23,646 bases of DNA from Dichloromethanomonas sp964477085 (GCA_964477085.1 CAYZDF010000041.1:1-23646), one strand, 5' to 3'; numbered from the stretch's first letter, positions 1-8,906 are shown. The notes: a model not told the origin generated them from the sequence alone. Made by a program: numbers and translations.

Positions 1-49
1 ACATTCTAACTTATTTTCTCTGTTTTGTCTGTCTGGTTTTCTGGGTCCA

Positions 50-145
50 TTATATCTCGCCCTCTTGAATCTTTAGATTGACATCCAGAATACCTCTGGC
101 TTTTCCATAATATTTTGTCAGTTCTTGAGTCTCTACCGCATACAT
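50..145 (-). pseudogene. N-terminal remnant of an ABC transporter ATP-binding protein
   Basis: A minus-strand reading frame starts with ATG at 143-145, behind a good GGAGGGG ribosome binding site, and ends at TAA at 50-52 after 31 residues. The peptide begins MYAVETQELTKYYGK and ends DVNLKIQEGEI. This is the typical opening strand of ABC-2-type transporter ATPases, in which GEI is normally followed at once by FGFIGPNGAGKST (Walker A). Here the frame closes right after GEI, so no nucleotide-binding motif is made. The remaining 49 bases to the window edge do not restore a Walker A in any frame, although a GGACCC (Gly-Pro) lies a few bases beyond the stop in a shifted frame. A deletion or frameshift remnant is the likely reading. 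A sequencing error or a programmed shift cannot be excluded, because the rest of the gene lies outside the window. Confidence 0.6.
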
Positions 146-403
146 ATGCACCCCTCCTTCACATTAATTTGACAATAAAATTTGCACTATTCAACTAATG
201 CTTTTTATTTTTTACTGTTGATAGTTACGAGTTGCCACACTTTTTTTTACAAGCATGTTAATCATAGCCTTAGTCTCTCCCTAACGAGGGGGCAATTATG
301 AGATACGGTAGAATAATTTTTATGTTCTGATATAATTATGCTTTCAGGCTGGTTTTCACGAAACAGTCTTTTTGGTATCATGATTCAATCTGAGTGAACC
401 TAT
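146..403. other. AT-rich intergenic stretch, no gene recognised
   Basis: This lies between the pyrF terminator and the ABC ATPase stub. I find no convincing coding frame or RNA gene. It must hold the promoter of the truncated ABC gene, but no clear -35/-10 pair stands out upstream of 145 on the minus strand. An imperfect dyad, CTCCCT-aacg-AGGGGG, lies at 277-292. Confidence 0.5.
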
Positions 404-443
404 ACAAAAAGCCGACTAAGTCAAGTTAATCTTTAATCGGCTT
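404..443 (-). terminator. Terminator of the pyr operon after pyrF
   Basis: Arms at 409-419 and 433-443 form an 11-bp stem (AAGCCGATTAA with TTAGTCGGCTT, one G-U pair) around a 13-nt loop. On the minus strand it is followed by a run of T. It lies 40 bp beyond the pyrF stop and ends the operon. On the plus strand the hairpin is followed by CTTTTTC, so it may act in both directions. Confidence 0.85.
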
Positions 444-483
444 CTTTTTCGGTAAAGAAGTTATTTGACTAATTTGCTTTACT

Positions 484-1176
484 TTAATCCCACAGTTTTA
501 GAAGGGCTTCCCTGGGATTGTCAGCCATGGTGATCGGTCTTCCCACGACCAGGTATGAACTCCCTGCTTCCAGGGCTTTGCTGGGAGTGAGTACTCTCAC
601 CTGGTCATTTTTTTCGCTCCAAGCCGGTCGAATCCCTGGAGTTACCAATAAAAACTCTGTCCCGCATTCCTCACGTAATATCTTTGATTCCTGAGCTGAG
701 GCTACCACACCATCCAACGTTGCCTTCTGAGCAAGCTTTGCCAGTGTGAGAACCTGTTGTTCTGCCTCTCCCTGAACTCCGATGGTCGGTAGTTCGCGCC
801 CACCCATACTGGTGAGGACAGTGACTCCGATAATCTTTTTCCCTGTCGCGTGACATACTTCTGCAGCTCTGACCATCATCTCATAACCACCGCTGCAGTG
901 AACATTTACCATATCGACACCTGATGAGGTAAGGACCCTAAGGGTCTTTTCTACTGTAGTGGGGATATCATGTAGTTTGAGATCAAGGAAGATATTGAAC
1001 CCCATATTCTTAAACGCATCAATCAGGCTAAGTCCGGCTGAGGCATAAAGCTCCAGCCCAACTTTAAGCCAACAGCCGCTTCCTTCTAAACATTTTGCTA
1101 ATTGTAAGGCTTTTTCCGTGGTATCTACATCCAAAGCCACTATAATTTTTGAACTAAGTGCCGAAGAATCTGACAT
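484..1176 (-). CDS. pyrF: Orotidine 5'-phosphate decarboxylase
   Basis: PyrF removes CO2 from orotidine monophosphate to give UMP, the last step of de novo pyrimidine synthesis, in the cytoplasm as a homodimer. The 230-residue protein is full length for the bacterial group 1 family. The catalytic D-x-K-x-x-D motif is seen in DLKLHDIP (Asp65, Lys67, Asp70), with the partner Lys38 in WLKVG. The phosphate-binding loops are TPGIRP and LVVGRPIT near the C-terminus. The ATG at 1174-1176 follows an AAAAGGAG site. It is the last gene of the operon, 163 bp after pyrD, with a large inverted repeat in that gap and a terminator after it. In Bacillus pyrE follows pyrF; here it does not. Confidence 0.97.
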   Translation of the reverse strand: MSDSSALSSKIIVALDVDTTEKALQLAKCLEGSGCWLKVGLELYASAGLSLIDAFKNMGFNIFLDLKLHDIPTTVEKTLRVLTSSGVDMVNVHCSGGYEMMVRAAEVCHATGKKIIGVTVLTSMGGRELPTIGVQGEAEQQVLTLAKLAQKATLDGVVASAQESKILREECGTEFLLVTPGIRPAWSEKNDQVRVLTPSKALEAGSSYLVVGRPITMADNPREALLKLWD

Positions 1177-1205
1177 GTATTCCGCTCCTTTTTTTTATTA
1201 GTCTG

Positions 1206-1234
1206 TGAAGTTGTTAAACCATTTATCAACTTCA
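1206..1234. repeat. Inverted repeat just upstream of pyrF
   Basis: TGAAGTTG (1206-1213) and CAACTTCA (1227-1234) are perfect complements. Inside them, after one mismatch, TAAA and TTTA pair around a 3-nt loop, giving an 8+4 bp hairpin. It sits about 30 bp upstream of the pyrF start. No T-run follows it on the minus strand, so it does not look like a terminator. It could be an mRNA-processing or stability hairpin, or a protein-binding dyad. What is seen is the symmetry only; the role is inferred. Confidence 0.6.
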
Positions 1235-1339
1235 TTATGTAAACAAAAAGAATTAATATACTAAAAACTTAAATAGCTTCATCGTTAACCTTTTTAACTA
1301 ACACAGAAGGTTATTATTTGTCAGTTTTATGCCAACAAT

Positions 1340-2260
1340 TTATTTCTGGTGAGCCAGCCCTACGATATCCTGAACAGAGCGGCAATTACGCTCAAGGCAA
1401 TATGCTTCCAATCCATTTAAAATATCGATGGGTGCCAGCGGATTAACAAAATTGGCTGTTCCAACGCTGATCGCCTTTGCTCCTGCCAGCATGAACTCTA
1501 CCGCGTCCTGCCAGGTGGATATCCCGCCCATCCCAATGATCGGGAGCTTAACCGCTTCATAAACCTGATAAACCATGCGAACGGCAATCGGACGAACGGC
1601 CGGACCGGAAAGACCTCCCATCTTATTGGCAAGGATAGGTCTTTGATCATGGATGTTGATGCTCATGCCTAACAGGGTGTTGATCAGGGAGATTACGTCC
1701 GCCCCACCGCTTTCTACTGCTTTGGCCATTTCTTTGATATCGGTGACATTAGGAGAGAGCTTTGCAATTATCGGCAGGTCTGTGTGGTCTCTTACCACTC
1801 GGATTACCTCTTCAGCACTCTTGGGATTGGTTCCGAAAGCCATGCCACCATGTTTGATATTCGGACAGGAAATATTAACCTCCAACGCCGTGATACCTGA
1901 TCCATGGTCGATAGACGATGCCATAAGAGCATAATCTTCCAGGGAAAAACCGGAAATGTTAACAATAACAGACGTATCCAGTTCTTTTAGTTTGGGCAAA
2001 TAATCCTTTAGAAATGTACCAAGCCCGGGGTTTTCTAACCCCACGGAGTTGAGAAGCCCTGATGGAGTCTCTGCCAACCGTGGAACCGGATTACCCAAGC
2101 GGGCCAAAGGAGTAATCCCTTTGACAGTTATGGCCCCCAATAAAGACACTGGGCAATATGGGGCGTATTCTTCTCCAAAACCATAAGTGCCGGAAGATGT
2201 TATGACCGGATTCCGAAGCTCGAACCCTGCTAACTTCGTGGTGAGATTAACATTGTGCAT
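1340..2260 (-). CDS. pyrD: Dihydroorotate dehydrogenase, class 1B catalytic subunit
   Basis: PyrD (PyrDB) oxidises dihydroorotate to orotate with FMN and passes the electrons through PyrK to NAD+. It works in the cytoplasm as a PyrD2PyrK2 complex. The protein is 306 residues from the ATG at 2258-2260. I chose this start over an in-frame one 75 bp upstream because GGAGAGGAGG lies just before it and the family begins about here (MHNVNLTTKLAGFELRNP). The catalytic cysteine of class 1 enzymes is Cys132 in NISCPNIKHGG. The substrate/FMN segment NPVPRLAETPSGLLNSVG (57-74) and the C-terminal FMN-phosphate loops GMGGIS and AISVGTAN are present. The start overlaps the end of pyrK by 14 bp, which fits translational coupling of the two partner subunits. 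Confidence 0.97.
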   Translation of the reverse strand: MHNVNLTTKLAGFELRNPVITSSGTYGFGEEYAPYCPVSLLGAITVKGITPLARLGNPVPRLAETPSGLLNSVGLENPGLGTFLKDYLPKLKELDTSVIVNISGFSLEDYALMASSIDHGSGITALEVNISCPNIKHGGMAFGTNPKSAEEVIRVVRDHTDLPIIAKLSPNVTDIKEMAKAVESGGADVISLINTLLGMSINIHDQRPILANKMGGLSGPAVRPIAVRMVYQVYEAVKLPIIGMGGISTWQDAVEFMLAGAKAISVGTANFVNPLAPIDILNGLEAYCLERNCRSVQDIVGLAHQK

Positions 2261-3092
2261 CCCAGATAACCTCCTCTCCGTTGAGAACAGGGCCTTCTTT
2301 ACAGACCCGCTTCCTCTTGACTTCTCCAGCTTCATCTTTTACTGTGCAGACACACCCGAGACACGCACCTATCCCACAGGCCATACGTTCCTCCAGCGAT
2401 ACTTCCAAGCGAACATAATAGGTATTACACAAATCAGCCACTGCCCGGAGCATCCCTTTGGGTCCACAAGCTGCGACACGTAATGTCTTGTTAATATCAC
2501 TTGGCTCTTTCTGGTCTTTTTCACTAACCTTCATCGACTTTATATACGCTTCAAAAGGTTCCGTGACTAATCCTTTATAGCCAAAGCTCCCATCTAGAGT
2601 CGATACTTCCAGGTCAATTTCCATCGTTCTGACATAAGCCAAATCAGCACTTTCCAAAAAAGCTTTATGCTCCCCGCCCCAGAACAGCTTGACTTTAACT
2701 TTAGAACGATCAATGGCGTTAAGGAGGGAGAACAGAGGAAAAACCCCAATACCTCCTGCTACGAGGAGAAGCTCTCCTTCTCGGGGAACTGAAAAGCCTG
2801 TCCCTAGTGGTCCCATGACACTGAGATAGTTATTCTCTTTGACGCGAGTAAGCAGGTCTGTACCTTTTCCTGCCACCCGATAGTAAATAGTCACTTCTTG
2901 TTTTATTCGATCAATTAGAGCGATGCTTAACGGCCTTCTCAACAACGGATCGCAAGTCTCCGCTACCTGAATATGCACAAACTGTCCCGGCTGAGCAGAC
3001 TTGGCAATCTGTCCGCTTAAGACCAGTTTGTAGATGCCCTGCGCCGGGTTCCCTATGAGTCTGTTTTCTACTACCCTTTCTTTAAGAAGCAT
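2247..3092 (-). CDS. pyrK: Dihydroorotate dehydrogenase electron transfer subunit
   Basis: PyrK is the FAD and [2Fe-2S] subunit that moves electrons from the PyrD FMN to NAD+. The 281-residue protein has an N-terminal FAD-binding barrel with the RPLSI motif (53-57), a NAD-binding domain with GGIGVFP (113-119), and a C-terminal cluster motif with Cys239, Cys244, Cys247 and Cys264 (ACGIGACLGC ... RVC). It is slightly longer than usual, owing to a charged insert near residues 188-202. The ATG follows AAAGGAG at a normal distance. Its presence shows that this organism uses the NAD-linked 1B form of the enzyme, not the quinone- or fumarate-linked forms. It overlaps pyrD by 14 bp and is separated from carB by an unusually long 212-bp gap. 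Confidence 0.97.
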   Translation of the reverse strand: MLLKERVVENRLIGNPAQGIYKLVLSGQIAKSAQPGQFVHIQVAETCDPLLRRPLSIALIDRIKQEVTIYYRVAGKGTDLLTRVKENNYLSVMGPLGTGFSVPREGELLLVAGGIGVFPLFSLLNAIDRSKVKVKLFWGGEHKAFLESADLAYVRTMEIDLEVSTLDGSFGYKGLVTEPFEAYIKSMKVSEKDQKEPSDINKTLRVAACGPKGMLRAVADLCNTYYVRLEVSLEERMACGIGACLGCVCTVKDEAGEVKRKRVCKEGPVLNGEEVIWDAQC

Positions 3093-3182
3093 ACTATGAC
3101 TCCTTTCAGACGATGGCTATATATATGCCCTAAACCTTTTACACTCTATACCCTTGATCATTTGTACTTTAGCTTTTACTTA

Positions 3183-3285
3183 GTTATAAGAATTACGGAT
3201 ACTTCAGCAAATTACCATGGATGGCAATAAGTTTTGATATTCAAACAAGGAAAAAACCAATAGTAATCACTTCCAGAATTATTGG
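3183..3285 (-). promoter_or_regulatory. Weak terminator-like hairpin and weak internal promoter in the carB-pyrK gap
   Basis: On the minus strand, CCAATA (3280-3285) pairs with TATTGG (3257-3262) across a 17-nt loop, and six T follow (3251-3256). This resembles a weak terminator 20 bp after carB. Further on, TTGCTG (3205-3210) and TATAAC (3183-3188) are 16 bp apart and could be a weak promoter for pyrK-pyrD-pyrF. No PyrR loop consensus is present. Both elements are marginal. Confidence 0.2.
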
Positions 3286-3304
3286 ACTCAAGTGGCCCTT
3301 AGTA

Positions 3305-6300
3305 TTAGCTCAGTGGAATGAGACTCGGCGAATTGACTTCGAGAACATGGAGCCAGGCTTCTGCGGTATCCATGCTGGTAAAGCAAGGAATACCCTGCTC
3401 AACTGCGGCTCTTCGAATTGCAAATCCATCACTGGCTATTTTCTTGCCATGGGTCGTGGTATTCAATACACACTGGATTTGGCCTTTGCGAATCTTATCC
3501 GTAATCTCCTCTGACCCTGAATGCAGTTTGCGTACTGTCTCTACCTCAATACCAGCCTCCTGAATGACTTTGGCTGTCCCTTGGGTGGCAAGAATCCTGA
3601 ATCCAAGGTTATAGAAGCGTTTGACCAGTTCAATTCCCTCTTTTTTATCGCGATCGGCCAAGGTGGCCAGGAGTGTTCCATGAGCAGACATATGCATACC
3701 CGCAGCCAGCAAGGCTTTATAGAGTGCTTTCTCATACTTCTGATCAATCCCCATAACCTCTCCTGTAGACTTCATCTCGGGGCCCAAGGATGGCTCGACC
3801 AAAAGCAGCTTGGAGAATGAGAAAACAGGGGCTTTGATAGCTACCTTATCACCAACAGGCCAGAGACCGGATTTAATCCCCATGCTTTGCAGTGATTCAC
3901 CCAGAATTACCCGGGTAGCAAGTTCGACGATCGGTACTCCCGTCACTTTGCTGAGGAAAGGGACCGTACGACTGGAACGGGGGTTAACTTCCAGTACATA
4001 GACTTCGTCTTTATAGATTACATATTGAATATTGAGCAGTCCCTTGATGTTTAAACTTTGGGCGATGGAGATGGTCAGTTCGGAGATGATTTCCTGGGTT
4101 TGCTGATTGACCATTTGAGGAGGATATACAGCGATGGAGTCTCCGGAATGAATACCGGCTCTTTCCAAATGTTCCATAATTCCTGGTATACATACCGTCT
4201 CCCCATCGGATATGGCATCAACTTCAACTTCTTTGCCCAGAAGATATTGATCCATCCAGATCTGCTGTCCGGGGAACTCTTGCAGTGCTTTGGTGAACAC
4301 ACTATTCAACTCCTGTGGTTCATAGACGATCTGCATGGCACGTCCCCCAAGGACATAGGAAGGACGGATGATAAGCGGAAATCCGATCTCTTCTGCCAGT
4401 TTCTCGGCTTCAGCAATACTGGATACACAACTACCTCTCGGACGCTTGGCTCCGATCTTCTGCAAAACTTCATCAAAGATTCCTCTTTCTTCGGCCCGGT
4501 CGGTGTCCTCTACCGTGGTTCCCAGTATGCGATAGCCCCGTTCAGCCAGTCCTTTGCAGAGTCCGATAGCGGTCTGCCCCCCGAATTGAACCACAACACC
4601 TTCCGGCTTCTCTTTTTCCAAGACGGCAGTCACATCTTCAATGGTCAAAGGTTCGAAGTACAAGCGGTCGGCGGTGTCGAAATCCGTGGATACGGTTTCG
4701 GGATTGTTATTGATAATAATGCTTTCAACCCCTGCTTTGCGCAGTGCTTTAACAGCATGAACAGAACAGTAATCGAATTCGATTCCTTGGCCGATACGGA
4801 TGGGTCCTGATCCGAGAACCACGACTTTTTTTCGATTCGAAATTTCTCCTTCATCTTCATCATCATAACTGGAATAGAAGTAGGGAGTACTGGCTTCAAA
4901 CTCTCCTGCACAGGTATCAACCATCTTAAATACGGTCCGGATATGGTGCTCTGTGCGGAAATCGTAAATCTTCTGCTCTGTTGTCTCCCAGAGCCATGAT
5001 AATTCTTTGTCTGAGTATCCCATATACTTGGCCTTTTTGATAATGTCTGAATTCCAGGGAGTAACCTTAATATCTTCCGCAAATTTGACGATCGATTCGA
5101 TCTTCTTCAGGAAGTAGGGGTTCCACTGATTCAAGGATGTGACCCGTTCTACAGACCACCCTCTGCGAAAAGCCTCCGCGATTACAAACAGCATATTATC
5201 CTCTGCTTTGGAGCATTTAGCCTGAAGTTCGCTATCATTCAGGTTTTTCATCTCTTCGGAGCAGAGGCCGTAGGATTTTGTTTCAAGAGAGCGTACCGCT
5301 TTGAGCAAGGCCGTTTCCAAGTTGCGTCCCAGGCCCATGACTTCACCCGTTGCTTTCATCTGCGTACCGATGGTTCGATCAGCATCGGAGAATTTATCAA
5401 AGGGCCAGCGTGGAATCTTTACCACGACGTAGTCTAAAGCCGGCTCAAAACAGGCCGAGGTTTTTCCGGTTACCGCATTGGTCAATTCATCCATGGTATA
5501 ACCGATTGCAATCTTAGCAGCCACTTTCGCGATTGGATAACCTGTCGCTTTGGATGCCAAAGCACTGGACCGGCTTAATCGGGGATTAACTTCGATTACC
5601 ACATATTCCAACTTTTCCGGGTGAAGTGCAAATTGAACGTTGCATCCGCCTTCAATACCTAAGGATGCAACAATCTTCAAAGCAGAAGTTCTTAAAGTCT
5701 GTACCTCTCTGTCTGTGAGTGTCTGACAGGGGGCGACGACAATGCTATCCCCGGTATGAATACCGACTGGATCCATATTCTCCATATGACAGACTGTAAT
5801 ACTGTTGCCAATACTGTCTCTGAGAACTTCATACTCGACTTCTTTCCAGCCGGCTACACTTCTCTCTATCAGGACCTGGCCTATCATACTGGCTTTGATG
5901 CCACTGTTGGCGATAATCTCCAAATTCCTGGCATCATGGGCTATGCCGCCACCCGTACCGCCTAAAGTAAAGGCCGGACGAACAATGACAGGGTAACCAA
6001 TCTCTTCAGCAAACTTAAGAGCTTCCTGCACATCAGATACAATAGTACTGGCCGGAATCGGCTCTCCGATTTCATGCATCAGATTACGGAAGTGTTCCCT
6101 GTCTTCTGCTTTACTGATACTGTCTAACGGTGTACCCAATAAGGTCACACCACAACGTTTTAAAATCCCTGCTTTGGAAAGCTGAAAAGCAAGATTGAGA
6201 CCGGTTTGACCCCCCATCGTTGGCAATAGTCCATCCGGTCTTTCTTTTTCGATAATCCGTTCCAAAAATTCAACTGTCAGAGGCTCAATATAAACCTTAT

Positions 6301-6481
6301 CTGCTACTTCCCGATCGGTCATGATGGTAGCAGGATTGGAATTGACCAGAACCGTTTCGACCCCTTCTTCCCTTAAAGCTCTGCAAGCTTGTGTCCCTGC
6401 ATAGTCGAATTCTGCTGCCTGCCCAATGACGATGGGGCCTGAACCGATAACCATCACTTTTTGCCAGTTCTGTTTCGGCAT
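3305..6481 (-). CDS. carB: Carbamoyl phosphate synthetase, large subunit
   Basis: CarB makes carbamoyl phosphate from bicarbonate, ammonia (channelled from CarA) and two ATP. The 1058 residues match the family length. Two homologous halves are visible. The first begins KVMVIGSGPIVIGQAAEFDY and the second, after about residue 550, VVVLGSGPIRIGQGIEFDY. Each carries an ATP-grasp domain, with EVNPRLSRSSALASKATG in the first and EVNPRSSRTVPFLSKVTG in the second. The C-terminal MGS-like domain (about the last 130 residues, from LLATLADRDKKEG) is where UMP and other effectors bind in characterised enzymes. The ATG follows AGGAGG at short spacing and lies 19 bp after carA. Placement inside the PyrR-controlled operon makes this the pyrimidine-dedicated enzyme (pyrAB in Bacillus); whether a second arginine-linked copy exists cannot be seen. 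Confidence 0.98.
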   Translation of the reverse strand: MPKQNWQKVMVIGSGPIVIGQAAEFDYAGTQACRALREEGVETVLVNSNPATIMTDREVADKVYIEPLTVEFLERIIEKERPDGLLPTMGGQTGLNLAFQLSKAGILKRCGVTLLGTPLDSISKAEDREHFRNLMHEIGEPIPASTIVSDVQEALKFAEEIGYPVIVRPAFTLGGTGGGIAHDARNLEIIANSGIKASMIGQVLIERSVAGWKEVEYEVLRDSIGNSITVCHMENMDPVGIHTGDSIVVAPCQTLTDREVQTLRTSALKIVASLGIEGGCNVQFALHPEKLEYVVIEVNPRLSRSSALASKATGYPIAKVAAKIAIGYTMDELTNAVTGKTSACFEPALDYVVVKIPRWPFDKFSDADRTIGTQMKATGEVMGLGRNLETALLKAVRSLETKSYGLCSEEMKNLNDSELQAKCSKAEDNMLFVIAEAFRRGWSVERVTSLNQWNPYFLKKIESIVKFAEDIKVTPWNSDIIKKAKYMGYSDKELSWLWETTEQKIYDFRTEHHIRTVFKMVDTCAGEFEASTPYFYSSYDDEDEGEISNRKKVVVLGSGPIRIGQGIEFDYCSVHAVKALRKAGVESIIINNNPETVSTDFDTADRLYFEPLTIEDVTAVLEKEKPEGVVVQFGGQTAIGLCKGLAERGYRILGTTVEDTDRAEERGIFDEVLQKIGAKRPRGSCVSSIAEAEKLAEEIGFPLIIRPSYVLGGRAMQIVYEPQELNSVFTKALQEFPGQQIWMDQYLLGKEVEVDAISDGETVCIPGIMEHLERAGIHSGDSIAVYPPQMVNQQTQEIISELTISIAQSLNIKGLLNIQYVIYKDEVYVLEVNPRSSRTVPFLSKVTGVPIVELATRVILGESLQSMGIKSGLWPVGDKVAIKAPVFSFSKLLLVEPSLGPEMKSTGEVMGIDQKYEKALYKALLAAGMHMSAHGTLLATLADRDKKEGIELVKRFYNLGFRILATQGTAKVIQEAGIEVETVRKLHSGSEEITDKIRKGQIQCVLNTTTHGKKIASDGFAIRRAAVEQGIPCFTSMDTAEAWLHVLEVNSPSLIPLS

Positions 6482-6500
6482 TTCCTTCCCTCCTACTTAT

Positions 6501-7574
6501 TTATCTCAACATTTCTGAATACTGATTAAAAATCTCATCGTTTTCTTCGGGACCCGGTGCTGCTTCAGGATGATATTGTACGGTCAGTACCGGATACTTC
6601 TCATGCTTCATTCCTTCGACTGTACCATCATTCAAGTTAGAATAGAGAACTTTAAATCCGGTACCTGTGAGCGATTCTTCCTTAACTGCATAGCCGTGAT
6701 TCTGTGAAGTCATAGTTACTTTCCTGGTTTCCTTGTTTTGTACAGGGTGATTCCCGCCCCTATGCCCGAAGGGAAGTTTATAGGTAGAAGCTCCGGCTGC
6801 CATGGCCATAATCTGATGTCCCATACAGATTCCCAGGATCGGTAACCTGGATATCAAGGTTGAGATATTTGCAGCGATTTCCGGTAATCCGCTGGGATCT
6901 CCAGGGCCATTACTCAAAACAAGTCCTTTGGGCTTAATATCCATAATTTCTGCGGCCGGTGTATCTGCCGGGAAAACATGAAGTCTATATCCCCTTCGCT
7001 GCAGACAGCGCAAGATATTTCGTTTGGCTCCCAGATCCAAGACTGCTAATACCGGGCCATTTCCTGGGATGACATATTCCTCCGCCGCGGTAGCCTTATA
7101 GACCCAGTGCTTATCAGGCTGAATATCTTCCGGGGTATATATTTGCCAGAACCCAAACCCTTTATCCAGATCTTTCACCATCACACCGGGGATTGTTCCA
7201 TTTTTTCGAATATGTCGAGTCAGAGCCCTGGTGTCAACTCCTTTTAATCCCGGGATCATCTGTTTTATACAGTAATTTTCCAGACTTCTATCTGCATGCA
7301 GACTGCCTTCACCTGCTGAAAGTTCTTTAACTACAATTCCATGCAGTAGAACCTTGCTCGCTTCACTCTCTTCGTTATGCCAGCCGTAGTTTCCGATCTG
7401 AGGATGAGTAAAGGTCAGTATCTGTCCAGCATAGGAAAGGTCTGTGATCATCTCCTGATAACCGCACATGGAAGTGTTAAAAACGACTTCTCCTTGTACC
7501 TCATCCCTATCCGGCCATTGCCCGAATGCTTCTCCTTCAAATGCCTTGCCATCACCTAAAACTAGCCAAGCCAT
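6501..7574 (-). CDS. carA: Carbamoyl phosphate synthetase, small (glutaminase) subunit
   Basis: CarA hydrolyses glutamine and sends ammonia through a tunnel to CarB. The 357-residue protein has the CarA-specific N-terminal domain (with NTSMCGYQEMITDLSYAGQ, 33-51) and a class I glutamine amidotransferase domain. In the latter the nucleophile is Cys250 (LGICMGHQ), and His335 and Glu337 (QYHPEAAPG) complete the triad. The ATG at 7572-7574 has its AGGAGG site inside the end of pyrC, and only 3 bp separate the two genes. It lies directly before carB, as expected for subunits made in equal amounts. Confidence 0.98.
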   Translation of the reverse strand: MAWLVLGDGKAFEGEAFGQWPDRDEVQGEVVFNTSMCGYQEMITDLSYAGQILTFTHPQIGNYGWHNEESEASKVLLHGIVVKELSAGEGSLHADRSLENYCIKQMIPGLKGVDTRALTRHIRKNGTIPGVMVKDLDKGFGFWQIYTPEDIQPDKHWVYKATAAEEYVIPGNGPVLAVLDLGAKRNILRCLQRRGYRLHVFPADTPAAEIMDIKPKGLVLSNGPGDPSGLPEIAANISTLISRLPILGICMGHQIMAMAAGASTYKLPFGHRGGNHPVQNKETRKVTMTSQNHGYAVKEESLTGTGFKVLYSNLNDGTVEGMKHEKYPVLTVQYHPEAAPGPEENDEIFNQYSEMLR

Positions 7575-7577
7575 ATG

Positions 7578-8906
7578 TTATCCCTCCTTCATAATTCTTC
7601 TATTCACCATCACACACTTACCCGCGATCCAAGTCATGACAGGAAGTCCCTGCATCTCCTTTCCAAGGAAAGGGGTATTCTGTGCTTTGGATTCCAGTGA
7701 TTCCACAGTAATCCTCTCTTGATAATCGGGGTCGAACATAACCATATCGGCTGTGGAACCGACTTTAAGTGTTCCGCCCGTTAGACCAAACCGTCTGGCA
7801 GGGTTAAGGGACCAAAGCTTAACCACCTGTTCTAAGGGAAGTTTGCCTTTCAAAACTAATTCTTGCCACACAGCGGAAAGTATCGTTTCAAGAGCACTTA
7901 TCCCAAAAGGCGCCTCGGCAAAAGGTTTAGCCTTTTCTTCCCAGGTATGAGGGGCATGGTCTGTTGCCAGCATATCAATGGTTTCATCCAATAGTCCTTC
8001 CAGCAGTGCTTCCTGATCGTCTTTGGAAGGTAGTGGAGGATTGACCTTTAGGGATGTCCCTGTTAAGGTTACATCTTCATCTGTAAACAGCAAGTGATGG
8101 GGATTGACTTCGGCCGTAACATCAATACCCATTTTCTTAGCTTGTCGTATGGCATTGACGCTTTCCCTGGTCGAGACATGAGCGATGTGGATTTTCCCCC
8201 CCGTTTCCCCTGCCAGGATAACATCTCTAGCCACCATCACACTTTCTGCGCTAGCCGGAATACCTCTTAATCCTAATCTGGCACTGCTCTCACCGTGGCG
8301 CATTACTCCTTGTCCGGCAAGGTCGCTGTCTTCACAGTGACTAATAATAGGGCATCCGGTTAACTTGGCGTATTCCAGGGCTAATCTCATCATCTCAGCG
8401 TTCTGGATTCCTTTGCCGTCATCAGAGAAAGCAACAGCCCCCCCATCTCGGATATCCATCATTTCCACCAGTTCCTGACCTTTAAACCCTTTGGTCACAG
8501 CTGCCACCGGATATACTCTAGCCATCCCCGCTCTCTGTCCCTGTAAACGCACGAATTCGACTAAAGCCCGTTGGTCAATGATCGGCTGAGTATTGGCCAT
8601 TGCCATAATAGAGGTAAAACCTCCTCTGGCCGCAGCTCTGGCACCACTCCGGATGTCTTCTTTATCTTCCTGACCGGGTTCTCTAAGATGGACATGCACA
8701 TCAATCAGGCCGGGAAACAGAAATTTTCCTGTACCATCAATGATTTGTACACGCTCAATATTCTCCAAATCCAAAGTATTTAGAACTTCGTGTTCGGGTA
8801 AATTCTTTTCTATTTTAACAATTTTGTCATCCTGGATAACAACATCCGTTACCTTAGATAATTCCTGAATAGGATCGACAACATGAACATTCTTAATCCA
8901 CAACAT
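7578..8906 (-). CDS. pyrC: Dihydroorotase
   Basis: PyrC is the zinc amidohydrolase that closes carbamoyl aspartate to dihydroorotate. The first metal ligands are His71 and His73 in DVHVHLREPGQEDKED. The later ligands lie in ISHCEDSDLAG, HIAHVSTRES and the catalytic-aspartate motif ATDHAPHT. At 442 residues it is a class I (Bacillus-type) enzyme, with a slightly expanded N-terminal strand region (about 38-55). The ATG at 8904-8906 lies inside the last codons of pyrB (14-bp overlap), and GGAGGAGG in the pyrB end serves as its ribosome binding site, so translation is probably coupled. Confidence 0.97.
   Translation of the reverse strand: MLWIKNVHVVDPIQELSKVTDVVIQDDKIVKIEKNLPEHEVLNTLDLENIERVQIIDGTGKFLFPGLIDVHVHLREPGQEDKEDIRSGARAAARGGFTSIMAMANTQPIIDQRALVEFVRLQGQRAGMARVYPVAAVTKGFKGQELVEMMDIRDGGAVAFSDDGKGIQNAEMMRLALEYAKLTGCPIISHCEDSDLAGQGVMRHGESSARLGLRGIPASAESVMVARDVILAGETGGKIHIAHVSTRESVNAIRQAKKMGIDVTAEVNPHHLLFTDEDVTLTGTSLKVNPPLPSKDDQEALLEGLLDETIDMLATDHAPHTWEEKAKPFAEAPFGISALETILSAVWQELVLKGKLPLEQVVKLWSLNPARRFGLTGGTLKVGSTADMVMFDPDYQERITVESLESKAQNTPFLGKEMQGLPVMTWIAGKCVMVNRRIMKEG

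Noticed and set aside
270..301. Possible MerR-type promoter (TTAGTC, 20-bp spacer with a dyad, TTATGA) on the plus strand
   Set aside because: The hexamers match poorly, the dyad has a mismatch and no gene follows on that strand before the pyrF terminator.
3093..3304. A third PyrR attenuator between carB and pyrK
   Set aside because: No sequence fits the TTTAA plus CCxGxGAG loop consensus there.
4058..4810. A 250-residue plus-strand open frame antisense to carB
   Set aside because: It lies wholly inside the strongly conserved carB gene, has no ribosome binding site and its composition follows the codon pattern of the other strand.
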